64,000 nt of DNA from JAWKNZ01 sp041391425 (GTDB lineage Bacteria; Bdellovibrionota_B; Oligoflexia; Oligoflexales; JAWKNZ01), in NCBI GenBank assembly GCA_041391425.1, contig JAWKNZ010000012.1, forward strand, positions 1-64,000, given 5' to 3'. Made by a program: the position numbers and the translations under genes. Positions 48,816-59,100 of the stretch are shown here, one piece after another. Numbering within the stretch: the first letter of the stretch is position 1; each line of letters begins with the position of its first letter. The notes beneath the pieces were generated by a model that saw only the letters and a list, made by a program, of their open reading frames with translations, was not told the origin of the DNA and did no database searches.

Positions 48816-49574
48816 ATGACCACGACTGACCACAATTTAATCAAAAAGCTCCTCCCTTTAGTAAAAGGTCTTAGGCATTACCACCGCCATACAGTATGCG
48901 GGCTAAACTCTATACCTGAAAAAGGCAAAGTCCTACTCGTGGTCAACCATAGCCTTGCAACTTATGATATTGCACTGTTATTCCATGCAATTTATCAAGA
49001 GAGAGGACGCCTGGCAAGGGCACTACTAGATCGTCTTTTTTACAAAATCCCATATATTTCCGAGTTCATGGAGGCAACGGGTGGTGCCATTGGTAATAGC
49101 AATACTGCAAAAAAGCTCCTCGAACTAGGTGAAATAGTTGCTGTTGCACCAGGAGGAATGCGTGAAGCATTGCGACCATCATCAGAACGCTATCAGATCA
49201 GATGGGAAAAGCGCACAGGTTTTGCCAAAATTGCTATTGAAACCCAAACCCCGGTTGTCATAGCCGTATGCCCAAAGGCAGATGATATGTATGAAGTATA
49301 TCCAAATAAACTAACCAAATGGGCCTACCAAACCTTTAAAATCCCTGTATTTTTAGCTAGAGGTGTAGGGTACACTCCGATACCAAGGCCCGTTCGTTTG
49401 ACGCATTATTTAAGCGAACCAATTATTCCACCTCAAAAAAGAAAAGATCCAGAAGCATTTAAAAAGCAGGTTGTAGCGTTTCATAGAAAACTCGAGACGA
49501 AAGCCCATAAACTTATTGCTGATGCCATTCACGATAGGCCTGGAAAATTTCTTCTATCACCATCTAAATCTTGA
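48816..49574 (+). CDS. PlsC-like lysophospholipid/diacylglycerol acyltransferase
   Basis: This 252-residue acyltransferase has the catalytic NHSLATYD (the NHX4D box, about residues 44-51), the acceptor-binding block APGGMREALRPS, and a C-terminal PRPVRLTHYLSEPI. The GGMREA form is typical of the DGAT/lyso-acyltransferase branch rather than housekeeping PlsC. It is membrane-associated but without an obvious TM helix. It transfers an acyl chain to a glycerolipid or similar acceptor. It is convergent with the next lipoprotein gene. Confidence 0.87.
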   Translation: MTTTDHNLIKKLLPLVKGLRHYHRHTVCGLNSIPEKGKVLLVVNHSLATYDIALLFHAIYQERGRLARALLDRLFYKIPYISEFMEATGGAIGNSNTAKKLLELGEIVAVAPGGMREALRPSSERYQIRWEKRTGFAKIAIETQTPVVIAVCPKADDMYEVYPNKLTKWAYQTFKIPVFLARGVGYTPIPRPVRLTHYLSEPIIPPQKRKDPEAFKKQVVAFHRKLETKAHKLIADAIHDRPGKFLLSPSKS

Positions 49575-49586
49575 TCGCTGCACTTT

Positions 49587-50129
49587 TTACAATGGTTGCT
49601 GCTCTCCCGGACAAGATGGATCATTATCACAGCCGAATTTACGCGGATCTGATTGACCTTCATGTTCATATCTCTGTACTTTTCTATTTTTAGAACCAGA
49701 GGCTGATTCGACTTCAAGCCCCAATTCAGACAATAAAAAGTGCTTTAACTTATAACCTTCGGTATAGAAAACTATACCCCCGGAAAGAATTTTTTCTCTT
49801 GCAATAGAGATTGTATAAATCCCATTAATCCCTTTTGGCTCGAAAGTGCCAAGGTCAACACTATCTAAACCACCATGAGACGGCAAAGTCACGACTCGAA
49901 TTTTTTCAATATTTCTTGTGTCCGACAAAGAGATAATTTCAAATTTTAAAAGCTGGCCTTCAGAACTGATAAATTTGACTTTTACAGGAGATGATTCATC
50001 AACCTGATAAGCATTAGAAGAATGCAGAATATATGGATTCCTATGTTTTCCCATACAACCAAATAAAGAAACACTCCAAATTACTAGTAAGATCATCCCG
50101 GCACTTCTCAACATCCTAATATCCTCCAA
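49587..50129 (-). CDS. Lipoprotein of unknown function
   Basis: This 180-residue protein has a lipoprotein signal (AGMILLVIWSVSLFGC, lipidation at about Cys25). A single beta-rich domain of about 110 residues and an acidic, cysteine-bearing tail (CDNDPSCPGEQQPL) follow. No family is recognised. Met6 is a more likely start than Met1. It is divergent from the membrane SpoIIE-like gene. Confidence 0.7.
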   Translation of the reverse strand: MEDIRMLRSAGMILLVIWSVSLFGCMGKHRNPYILHSSNAYQVDESSPVKVKFISSEGQLLKFEIISLSDTRNIEKIRVVTLPSHGGLDSVDLGTFEPKGINGIYTISIAREKILSGGIVFYTEGYKLKHFLLSELGLEVESASGSKNRKVQRYEHEGQSDPRKFGCDNDPSCPGEQQPL

Positions 50130-50290
50130 AAAACCTCAACATCAAGACTCAAGCAGCAAATTATCAACATGCAGCCACAGTTCATTGCATTATCGGAATT
50201 TAGAGCCTAAAATAAAAGATAAAACAATCTAACTATCTGAAGTTAAATATTAATTAGCCTTCACTCAATCTCATAGAAAAAGAGAATTTC

Positions 50291-52294
50291 TTGCTAAAGA
50301 ATACAGCTAAAAAATTAAACATAGAAACACTTCAAATCACATCATTTATAGCTCTTGGCCTGCTTTGTCTTAGCTTTTTCCTAGGCAAGCATATAAACAG
50401 TGAATGGAACCGATTTCACGCCTATAGCGAATCACAAGTCTTTGGAAAAAATTGCAAAATAGCCGAAGGAGTCTGGAAAGAGAATGATAGTTTTGAAAAG
50501 GTAAGAGACAAAGCACACGCATATAGAAATGCTTCAATGCCATATCGTCAGAATAGTCCTCTACAAAAGCCTAGACCTAAACCCGGGCAATATGCAATAA
50601 CCAAATGTTTAGTAAATTTAAGTACAGTTAAAAATGCTGCATTTTTAGCGATAAACTTAGGCCCTTTATACGGCCATAGTGCAGTCTTTGTTGCAAACCG
50701 TCTTTTGCTCATACAAAAAGATAATGGCATCGCAGAATTTACTATTCCTCCACAAGAAAGAAAAAATGAGACTGAAATTACAATAATATCACGAAAGCTC
50801 GATCAAGGAGATAACCTTGTAGGGCTTCCAACTTCCGTGCCAATATTTTTTACAGACAGCAGAGAAATCGCCTTTAAGCTAAAAGTAAACAGCCAATTTT
50901 TTGCCAAAGAAAGGCCTCTCTTTGTCACGGCCATTGCCCTAAGTTTAGCATCTGTTTTTATAGCCTGTTGGATACTGGGCATACGATATGCAGATATATA
51001 CTGGCTTATAATTTTTCTGGTATGCACTGCATTGAGTTACGCTATTCTCTATAGAGATGGGATGAAATTATCGATACATCAAGTTCACTTATCTCATTTT
51101 TTTGCAAATGCGAGTATTATTTCTTATCTGGCCTTTATTTATTCATTTCTTCGTTTTAAGAAATACAAAAATGCACTTCCTTACTTTTTTCTCGCCACCC
51201 TTGGAACTTATATTGCCCTGTATTTTCTAACACCCGCATCTTTACGCGCTTTGATTGGTTATAGCTATCACTTAACGTCAGTGATCACAGGCATACTGAT
51301 TATAGTACTTTGTATAATTGGAAAATTTAAATATATCCAATTATCAGGAAAAAGAAAAAGACAATACCAATTTTCTTGGTATATTTTCCTGATTTCTGGG
51401 ATTTATTTTCTAACATCGCCAATCATTACCAAATATATAGACTATCCAATTAGTAGTACCTTTACTTTCGCTGTCATATTCTTATCAAGCATAAATTTAA
51501 CAATAGACCTAGCAACATTTCATCAGAGATTTTTCCAAGCAAACAATAGAAAGAGTAAATTAGAAGTTGAAAATATAAAATATGAAGATGATATCGGTAC
51601 AATTAAACACTTTAGACGCTATCTAAATCAACCAAAAAACACTCAAAATACCAAGCTTGACTATTGCCTGCTTAATATTCAAAAAACAGAATTTCAAAGC
51701 TCATGGCTCTATCTATACCCATCCAACGATGGAACAGAAAGCATAATTTTTGGAGAATCAAACACAACAGGACCAGCATCCACTATTGTTATAACAACTA
51801 TTTACACAAGCATTCGGCAATCTGTCGCAAATAATCTATCGCTTGATCAAGCTATAAAGAATATCAATGCATGCCTATCTTCCTTATTTAAGGGAGACGC
51901 AAACACTAGCCTAATAAGTATAAAAGCGACAAATAAAAATATAATTGAAGTAAATTCTTACGGTAAAATTAAAATATTAGAATTAGACAATATGACAAAT
52001 CAAAATAAGGAGGGCACATCTAGTTATCCAATTGGAATCTATAGTACATTTAAAAAAAATAAAGAATCGATACCAGCTAAGGGCAATAAGATTTATATGG
52101 TCTACACTCCAAATATCAATGATAATAATATATGCCCGTTAGCAGCAATATTGAAAGAAAAATATCAAAACGAATTTACAATAGAAGATTTCGATGAAAT
52201 CAATAGATCTTCAAAAAAATTTACAAATTACTTACAAGAAAAAAAAATTAGCAACTCCGTATTGCTTGTAAAATATAAAAAAGCTAAACTCTAA
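50291..52294 (+). CDS. Membrane protein with degenerate SpoIIE-like phosphatase domain
   Basis: This is a 667-residue protein: an N-terminal TM (17-32), a periplasmic domain (about 33-210), then seven closely spaced TM helices (about 213-405). The cytoplasmic tail is about 230 residues. The layout is that of 7TM-DISM receptors. The tail has the outline of a SpoIIE/PP2C domain: ESNTTGPASTIVITTIYTSI where active enzymes read GDVTGHG-x-x-A, then LDQAIKNINACLSSLF, and PIGIYSTF near the end. The metal-binding aspartates seem to be missing, so it may be a pseudophosphatase that binds a partner. Start taken as TTG 50291. It overlaps the convergent PilZ gene by 11 bases. Confidence 0.65.
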   Translation: MLKNTAKKLNIETLQITSFIALGLLCLSFFLGKHINSEWNRFHAYSESQVFGKNCKIAEGVWKENDSFEKVRDKAHAYRNASMPYRQNSPLQKPRPKPGQYAITKCLVNLSTVKNAAFLAINLGPLYGHSAVFVANRLLLIQKDNGIAEFTIPPQERKNETEITIISRKLDQGDNLVGLPTSVPIFFTDSREIAFKLKVNSQFFAKERPLFVTAIALSLASVFIACWILGIRYADIYWLIIFLVCTALSYAILYRDGMKLSIHQVHLSHFFANASIISYLAFIYSFLRFKKYKNALPYFFLATLGTYIALYFLTPASLRALIGYSYHLTSVITGILIIVLCIIGKFKYIQLSGKRKRQYQFSWYIFLISGIYFLTSPIITKYIDYPISSTFTFAVIFLSSINLTIDLATFHQRFFQANNRKSKLEVENIKYEDDIGTIKHFRRYLNQPKNTQNTKLDYCLLNIQKTEFQSSWLYLYPSNDGTESIIFGESNTTGPASTIVITTIYTSIRQSVANNLSLDQAIKNINACLSSLFKGDANTSLISIKATNKNIIEVNSYGKIKILELDNMTNQNKEGTSSYPIGIYSTFKKNKESIPAKGNKIYMVYTPNINDNNICPLAAILKEKYQNEFTIEDFDEINRSSKKFTNYLQEKKISNSVLLVKYKKAKL

Positions 52295-53141
52295 CTTTTT
52301 TCATAGCCTTCATTTTATCTATCCTAATATTTTGCGTCATATTCAATCTAACACTTTCAGTGATAAATTCTGTTATATAATAAAGTTGATTTTCTGACAG
52401 ATGTTCCCAAGAAATTGCAGCTTCACTCCCACCAATAAAAACGCGGCGTACCTTCGCTGAAATCTTAACAAAGTCTCCCATCTCAACTCGTGCTTTTTCA
52501 TTCAAAGGTAAATTTATTCGCAGCTGATCGCCATCTCTAAAAGTCACATCTTTTTCCTTACATTTCAAGATAGCTCCATGAACACTCATATCTAATAACG
52601 TTCCAGGAAATTCGCGATCTTTTGTCAAGTGATGGTATGTAATCCCTACATTAATCTTGTAACGACGACTTCTTCTGCTGTTTTGATGATTAATACCGTG
52701 GCGAATTTTAGCAAATATCTGCTCCTCGGTAGCATTACGATATGCGATATAACTATCAACCTCTTGAAAAGCCATCAAATGCTCATGATATAATGAAATT
52801 AATCTACCAGGGTCATCTGTCAAAAAAAGCACTGGCAAAGAACGTTCACTCTTCTTAACTTTAAGAGCTTTCACCAAAGAAATAGTCTGTTCAACACCTA
52901 CAAATTTATCTTCTAATAGAAGTAAAACAATTTCTCTATTTACCAAACGTTGCACATCACGCATCCCCTCCGGATGAACTAAAGTTAGCCCGGGAAAATT
53001 CATCCCAATATATGCATCAATGGAAAGAGCTAAACTGCGATCAAAATTTTCAGAGACAGCAAAAGCAAGAAAATCTCGCTTTTTTTTTCGTGGAGCAGCT
53101 AGATGATCTACGACCTTCCCACCTCTTTTTTCATCAATCAT
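52284..53141 (-). CDS. PilZ-domain protein with receiver-like N-terminus
   Basis: This is a 285-residue cytoplasmic protein. Residues about 22-155 look like a receiver-type alpha/beta domain, with hydrophobic strands FLAFAVS, IVLLLLED and LPVLFLTDD, but the canonical phosphoacceptor setting is not clear. Residues about 160-275 form a PilZ domain with RRSRRYKI (RxxxR) and DMSVHGA (D/NxSxxG), the c-di-GMP-binding motifs. It is the last gene of the lipoprotein operon (11 bases after the peptide-binding protein), so c-di-GMP may feed into that system. That link is inference. Confidence 0.82.
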   Translation of the reverse strand: MIDEKRGGKVVDHLAAPRKKKRDFLAFAVSENFDRSLALSIDAYIGMNFPGLTLVHPEGMRDVQRLVNREIVLLLLEDKFVGVEQTISLVKALKVKKSERSLPVLFLTDDPGRLISLYHEHLMAFQEVDSYIAYRNATEEQIFAKIRHGINHQNSRRSRRYKINVGITYHHLTKDREFPGTLLDMSVHGAILKCKEKDVTFRDGDQLRINLPLNEKARVEMGDFVKISAKVRRVFIGGSEAAISWEHLSENQLYYITEFITESVRLNMTQNIRIDKMKAMKKVRV

Positions 53142-53152
53142 AATTTAGCCCT

Positions 53153-54748
53153 CTAACGACCTTTTCGACTGGAAATATTCCAAGAAGTCACATATTTAAA
53201 AAATGAAAATGGTTCTACCCTTACACCGCTTAACCTATCGTTATAAGCAGCATGATGCTGCAACGTCCATAGATATGTATACGGAGCTTCTTCAGCTAAA
53301 ATCGAATGTAATTTATGATAAATAGCTCGCTTCTTATCAAAATCATTGGTAACATTAGCTTCGGTTAATAATGAATCAACCTCAGAGTTTTTATACATAA
53401 CAAAATTATTTCCCCACTCCTTTGCACTGGAACTATGAAACAAGCTCGAAATATTACTTGCGTCGTCAAAGCTCCATGAAGCAATTGTTAGGTCAAAGTC
53501 ATGTTGTTTTAAAACCTTCTTCTTCCAAACTTGCCAATCCATAAATTGAAGTTCAAGAGAAATGCCGATATCTGCAAGATAAGCTTGATAAGCAAGCACA
53601 ATGCGTTTAATCATCTCACTTTCACCAGCTAGAGGCACTGAAAAGTTAAGAACTATCTTTTTACCAGTTTTGCTATAAAGTTGCTTACCTCTCAACTCTA
53701 ATCCGGCTGATTTTAATAATTTTCTCGCCCTCACTGGATCAAACGGGTCAGACTTAACATCAAGATTATATGCCCAAGATGTTGGCGGAAAAGGTCCGGA
53801 GATTAAAACACCCTTTCCCTGAAAAAATGCGTCTAACATTTCTTTTCTGTTTATAGCATAATTCAAAGCTTGTCTTACTCTCTTATCTCTTAGCACTCCA
53901 CGGCTCGTATTAAATGCTATAAACGAAAATGAAAGGGCATCATAAGAAACAACACTCAGCTTTTTGTCACCTAAAATTTCATTCAAATCTCTTGGACTTA
54001 CATATGTAACTAGGTCAAGAGAGTTAAACATCAGCGATTGACTCATAACATTTTGATCTGAATAAGCTTTCATAACAACTTGTTTAATCTCAGGTTTCTT
54101 CGCAAAAAAACCTTCATGGGCTGAAAGTAAAACTTCACCTTGAGCATTCGTCCCCATAAAACGATATGGACCTGTTCCAATTGGATTATGCGTAAAAGAG
54201 CTACTTCTTTTAAGAGAAAGCACGGCTCCCAATATATGATGTGGTAAAATTTTAAAAGTCATATAGCGAAGAGGATCTACATGAGCTCGAGAAAGTTTTA
54301 TCAACACCTTATGATCAGAAATTTTCTCCGCTGTATATATCAAAGAAAAACGATCTTGATTGGGAATTTCACTTTCTGAGCTTTTAAGAAGCCTTACAGT
54401 TGTTAACACATCATCGGCGCTAAGATAATGCTTTGTTACATTATTTTTCTCGTTTTTAGATTGCCATAATACTGATTTTCTTAAATTAAAAGTCACACTT
54501 GTTCGATCACTTGAAACTTCCCATGAAGTGGCTAGGCTCGGGACATAATCGCCAGCAGGACCAACTTCAACTAAACTATTAAAAATCAAGTCCGTCAAAC
54601 GATAGCCAGAAGACTCATGTACAGTATAAGGATCAAATGTATCTAATCTGCCTGTTTCACCGTAAACCATATTTTTATCATTTTCGACAGCATTTAGTGA
54701 CGAAGATAAAAATAAAAAATATACAATAAGACTATGCTTTAAAATCAT
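53153..54748 (-). CDS. Extracellular solute-binding protein, family 5
   Basis: This 531-residue periplasmic binding protein has a Sec signal (MILKHSLIVYFLFLSSSLNA). The family signature is present: YETGRLDTFDPYTVHESSGYRL-like start, LVEVGPAGDYVPSLATSWEVSSD, and VRQALNYAINRKEMLDAFFQG. A long C-terminal lobe ends with LAEEAPYTYLWTL. Family 5 proteins bind oligopeptides or related ligands for an ABC importer, yet no permease or ATPase gene is nearby. It lies between the beta-propeller lipoprotein and the PilZ gene, so it may have a non-transport role. Confidence 0.9.
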   Translation of the reverse strand: MILKHSLIVYFLFLSSSLNAVENDKNMVYGETGRLDTFDPYTVHESSGYRLTDLIFNSLVEVGPAGDYVPSLATSWEVSSDRTSVTFNLRKSVLWQSKNEKNNVTKHYLSADDVLTTVRLLKSSESEIPNQDRFSLIYTAEKISDHKVLIKLSRAHVDPLRYMTFKILPHHILGAVLSLKRSSSFTHNPIGTGPYRFMGTNAQGEVLLSAHEGFFAKKPEIKQVVMKAYSDQNVMSQSLMFNSLDLVTYVSPRDLNEILGDKKLSVVSYDALSFSFIAFNTSRGVLRDKRVRQALNYAINRKEMLDAFFQGKGVLISGPFPPTSWAYNLDVKSDPFDPVRARKLLKSAGLELRGKQLYSKTGKKIVLNFSVPLAGESEMIKRIVLAYQAYLADIGISLELQFMDWQVWKKKVLKQHDFDLTIASWSFDDASNISSLFHSSSAKEWGNNFVMYKNSEVDSLLTEANVTNDFDKKRAIYHKLHSILAEEAPYTYLWTLQHHAAYNDRLSGVRVEPFSFFKYVTSWNISSRKGR

Positions 54749-54789
54749 AATATTTCCTTTTTAAAACAATCTATTTTAATAAGGGTAAG

Positions 54790-56133
54790 TTAACGGTGGA
54801 TATAATGAATTTTTCCCATAACATCCACCTCTGTTTTTTCTCCATTTTGCAATTGCAAACCTTGATTTGTCAATGCAACGAAAACTCTATCCCAAGCTCC
54901 CACTTGGGCACGAAAACTTATAATTCCCATACTAGACATTAAAATATCCCTATTCATTTTCGTTTTCGTATCCAATAAAAATCTTCTCCCAGTATATAAA
55001 TCATATCCATAAATTGGATTAAACTTTTGAGGTTCATTAGCGACATAGAAAATCTTACGACTATCTGGGCTCCATGCCGGACCCGTATTTAAATCAACAA
55101 CAACATTGTCTGCAATTTTCATTAAAGACAGTTCATCTCTATGATAAGTTTTTCCTTCCACATAAGGCACAACATAAATATGCCACTTACTCCCCCCAGA
55201 TCCATTAGACTCAACACCACCAGCATAAAAAGAGATCAACTTACCATTAGGAGAAATTGTAGGCCTCAAATCATCCATCTTCCAATCGGTAAATCTATAT
55301 GGCTTTTTCCATTTATTGTCTTTTCTCGACAAAATCATCAAATCATGATTTAGAGAATTTCCACTCGAATAAACAATTTTCTTGCCATCGGCAAACCATT
55401 CAGGAAAAATATCAACTGAAGGAGAATCTGAAAGACGAACAATCTCATTATTATTCAATCTAATTGAATAAATATCCCCACCTCCAGAACGGCTACTAAC
55501 AAAAGCTATCTCATTAGTCTTGGGGCTCCACGTTGCATAACCATCTTTCGTATTACTTTTCGCAACAATTTTTTCTTGGCTTCCAACAGCGCCAACATAA
55601 ATATTATACTCTCCAGTCCCACCATTTGACATGAACGCATAACGTGTACTATCTCTTGACCATCTCAACCCAGCATTATAAGAAAAAATTGAACGAGACA
55701 CCATGCCTTCAAGAAAATGGTGTGACTGCTTTGGCACAATATAAAGATCACGTGAATAATTCCCCACTAGATTCTTCAGCAAAATCCTACGTTCTCTTGG
55801 TGTAATCACTTCATAACCAAGGTACGCTCCATCTGCAGACCAGCTTAGATTTGCTTCATTAAATGGAGCTTTACCATCCGTTAAAGGCTTAACTTCGATC
55901 ATCTTCAAATCTGCTCTAGCTTCAGCCAAGCTTGGATAATCGCGATAGTATGTCTTAGTGCTTAAAAAAAACTTTTCGACAAAGCTCGGAAAATACCTTC
56001 CGTTCTTTGCAACAAAAGTGTTTAAAGGCACGCCAGAATCATAACCAACAACATCTTTAATAAAAGTACATGACGCAGCCAAAAATGCGTTTAAAACTAA
56101 AAAAAAAGACAAATTTATTAATCTAAGGTCCAT
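54790..56133 (-). CDS. TolB-like beta-propeller lipoprotein
   Basis: This 447-residue protein has a lipoprotein signal (FFLVLNAFLAASC, lipidation at about Cys22) and repeated PD40/TolB-type blades: LSWSADGAYLGYE, LRWSRDSTRYAFMSNGG, YATWSPKTNEIAFVSSRSGGGDIY, PEWFADGKKIVYSS and PAWSPDSRKIFYV. Such propellers bind partner proteins in the periplasm. It resembles TolB but lacks the TolB N-terminal domain and neighbouring tol genes. Part of the envelope operon. Confidence 0.87.
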   Translation of the reverse strand: MDLRLINLSFFLVLNAFLAASCTFIKDVVGYDSGVPLNTFVAKNGRYFPSFVEKFFLSTKTYYRDYPSLAEARADLKMIEVKPLTDGKAPFNEANLSWSADGAYLGYEVITPRERRILLKNLVGNYSRDLYIVPKQSHHFLEGMVSRSIFSYNAGLRWSRDSTRYAFMSNGGTGEYNIYVGAVGSQEKIVAKSNTKDGYATWSPKTNEIAFVSSRSGGGDIYSIRLNNNEIVRLSDSPSVDIFPEWFADGKKIVYSSGNSLNHDLMILSRKDNKWKKPYRFTDWKMDDLRPTISPNGKLISFYAGGVESNGSGGSKWHIYVVPYVEGKTYHRDELSLMKIADNVVVDLNTGPAWSPDSRKIFYVANEPQKFNPIYGYDLYTGRRFLLDTKTKMNRDILMSSMGIISFRAQVGAWDRVFVALTNQGLQLQNGEKTEVDVMGKIHYIHR

Positions 56134-56160
56134 CCAACCAACAAATTAACTGTTCACACT

Positions 56161-59100
56161 TTAGTGTGCAGTTGCAAGAGAGGCTTTAGCCTGTTTAAAG
56201 TAAATTCTAGCATTTTCAATTAAACCCTGCCTGTTATGAGCTAAAGGTATTGACTTGGCATTTCCATCTAAATAATCTCGCCAATTTTTGACCGCTTCTG
56301 TCAAATCTGCCTTACTATTAGATTGCAGCCAAAGTTTGTGCTGACTTAATGCCTTATAATATGAAACATTATGTGCAGCCATTGCATAATGCTCTTTGGA
56401 AACAAATCGCAAAAATGGAGTCACATGCTCAAATACTTCAATTGCTTTTTGATAATGAGCTACTGCACTAGCTTTATCTCTAGCAGAAAGCTTCTCGGCG
56501 GTCATGAATAGTGCTATGCCTTCATCAATATGAGAACCAATAAATCTCTTATCATTAAAATTCTTAATCTCTTCACGCTTTGTAATTCGTCCGAATGCTG
56601 CGGCAGCCCTTGCTGGCTGATCCAGCTTAGTAAGATACAATTCACCAATCTGGTGTTGTGCAAAAAGATAGTCGCTATGATCACTCGTTATCGATTTCAA
56701 TTTTTTCATTGCTTCCGGTATATGATTTGCTTTTAACAACTTCCCAATAATTGTTAAATAATCTCTTTCTAACTTGATCGAACGATTGCCGGTAAGATCT
56801 AAAGTGCCTTTTTCAAGCTCAACCACTTCTAAATACGATTTATAACCAGAAACTCCTTTCACCTCAATCTTAGCAAACCCAGACGGAACTGGTATTGGGT
56901 ACGAAAGTGGAGTTTTACCAATCAGCTTATCATTTACAAAGACTTGCGCTGAGCTTGGAATTGATTCGACGCGCAAGAAAGCTGTTTCTCTAGATAATCT
57001 TATCCTCTTCTCTTTAGCCACACCGCTTAAGCGCAGAGATTTATTAAAAACACTATAACCATGCTTAATCACCTTTACCTGTCCAGCACTATTAAAATTT
57101 TTCGCATCAAAGTAAATTCTTCCAAAATTATCAGAAGCTCCAATCCATTCACCGTTGAAATAAGCATTTGCCTGCGAAATATTAGAATATTTGTCATTAG
57201 AAGCGAGGCCAACTATATGTAGATACGGCTTCCTATCTGCAACAAAATTTGTAGAAAAGCCTCTTCTCACTAAAGAAACTTGATCACCACGATCAATCGT
57301 CGATCTAGGAAGTAATTTTTTAACAGAACAAATAGAATCCATATCATTGACTTTTTCAACAGTCAAAGTAGCAATCATCTTGCTCTCTTTTTGGTTTCCT
57401 CTTATACCCGACTGAACCCCATAAACTTCTAATAGCTCACCTTTTTTAATAGACCTTCCATTATTCCTTCCTAAATTGATTGTAACCGAAGCATCAGCAT
57501 TCTTATTGATCACAACACCTTCAAATGGAAAAATATTTGTTATTTTATCAGCCATTGCCATAACAGAACTATCAATAGAATTTTGATCAGCCATACTAGC
57601 TAAATCTTCTTTAGCAGCTGCTATAACCTTACCTTGGCTGTCAATAATACTAAGCTGCAGACTTTGCTCTCTACCATTGCTAGGGCCAACTAAGGTTGGA
57701 AGAATAATAGCATCTACCCTGCTTTTCAAATCTGTCAGCTGCCAACCACCAGAAATTACCTTTTCAAGACTAAGATCTTCCTCTCTTATTTCATCATCAA
57801 AGATGGAAAAAGGTACCTCTTGAAATGATTTAAAAGAAAAAAGATGGTTCCTCATTGCCCTCTGTACTTTTAAATCTAAGCCAGGAGCAAATGCCTTAGC
57901 ATCAATCTCCATAACTTTACCAGCAGGCTGAGATTTCAAAACTACCATCTTCACCGGAGGGGGCTTTTTAGGCATAAAATATTTGCTAAGTGTCATCGGA
58001 CCGGAAACGACAAAATCTGTCTGATACTCTTCAGGCAAATAGCCCTTAGGTTTTAGTGAAACTTCTAGTAAATCATCATGATTGCCATGATATTGGTAAG
58101 AAAAATGCCCAAATCGATCTGTTACGCCAGCCTTTTTACCACCAACATAAACCGACACATCTTGGAGTCCTTTAGTATAATTATAGTGTTTAGTAATCGC
58201 AAAGACATCTATCGTTTCCCCTTTATCAAGGTTAAAACGCAACATTCCTTTATGTTTTACACGTACATCTTTTGACTGGGTAAAGTACCCAGATTTACGG
58301 GCAATAAATTTTATCGCTTGTTTCGGTTTGTTATTAAATCGAATTACACACCGTCCATGCTGATTAGTTCTACAACCTACCTTCAAATCGCCTTTATCTT
58401 CTTTACCCACATAAACATCTGCATCTACTAAAGCTTTTTTATTATCTGAAACATAAATAGTAAAAACCATTTGTCCTGAATTTTGAAGCTTACGCATAGG
58501 GTAAGGCGCAGCTTTCGTATTATCAATATGGGATAGAGTAAGTTTGGTTGGAATAGGATTAAGAGCAACAGCCATTTTTTGATCTTCTAAATGAGACGTT
58601 ACATCTTTTATCTCTGTATCAATGACTGATTCACTTTTCACATCTTTCTTTTGCTCCAAAACCGTAGCATCTTTAAAGTTTTCTTTTTTTACTATAGACT
58701 GCTCTGTCTCAGGCGGTATGTCATATTCTTCACCTTTTGATCCTTTACCCTCACTCAGTGCTGCTTGGGTATCTTCGTTTCCACTATTAATAATATCCTT
58801 CTGATCTTTCTTCCCCTCACTAGAGTCTACCGGTTGAGTTGTAACAACATCATCACTTGCCGAAGGTTTTGGAACAAAATACAAGACGGCATCAAAATCA
58901 ATTTTTTGCTCGCCACTTTCCCGAACAATAAAGTTCATAAAATCGGGAGCAAAATATTTGCTGCTGCTATCTTTAGAAACTTCAATTCGGTGTGGTTCGC
59001 CAATTTGTAAATCAATATTTTTTTTCCATTCTCCAGTCGTATCGGTTTTGCCAATAATCTCTTTTCCTAATTTAATGTTGGCATCCGATATAACCTCTCC

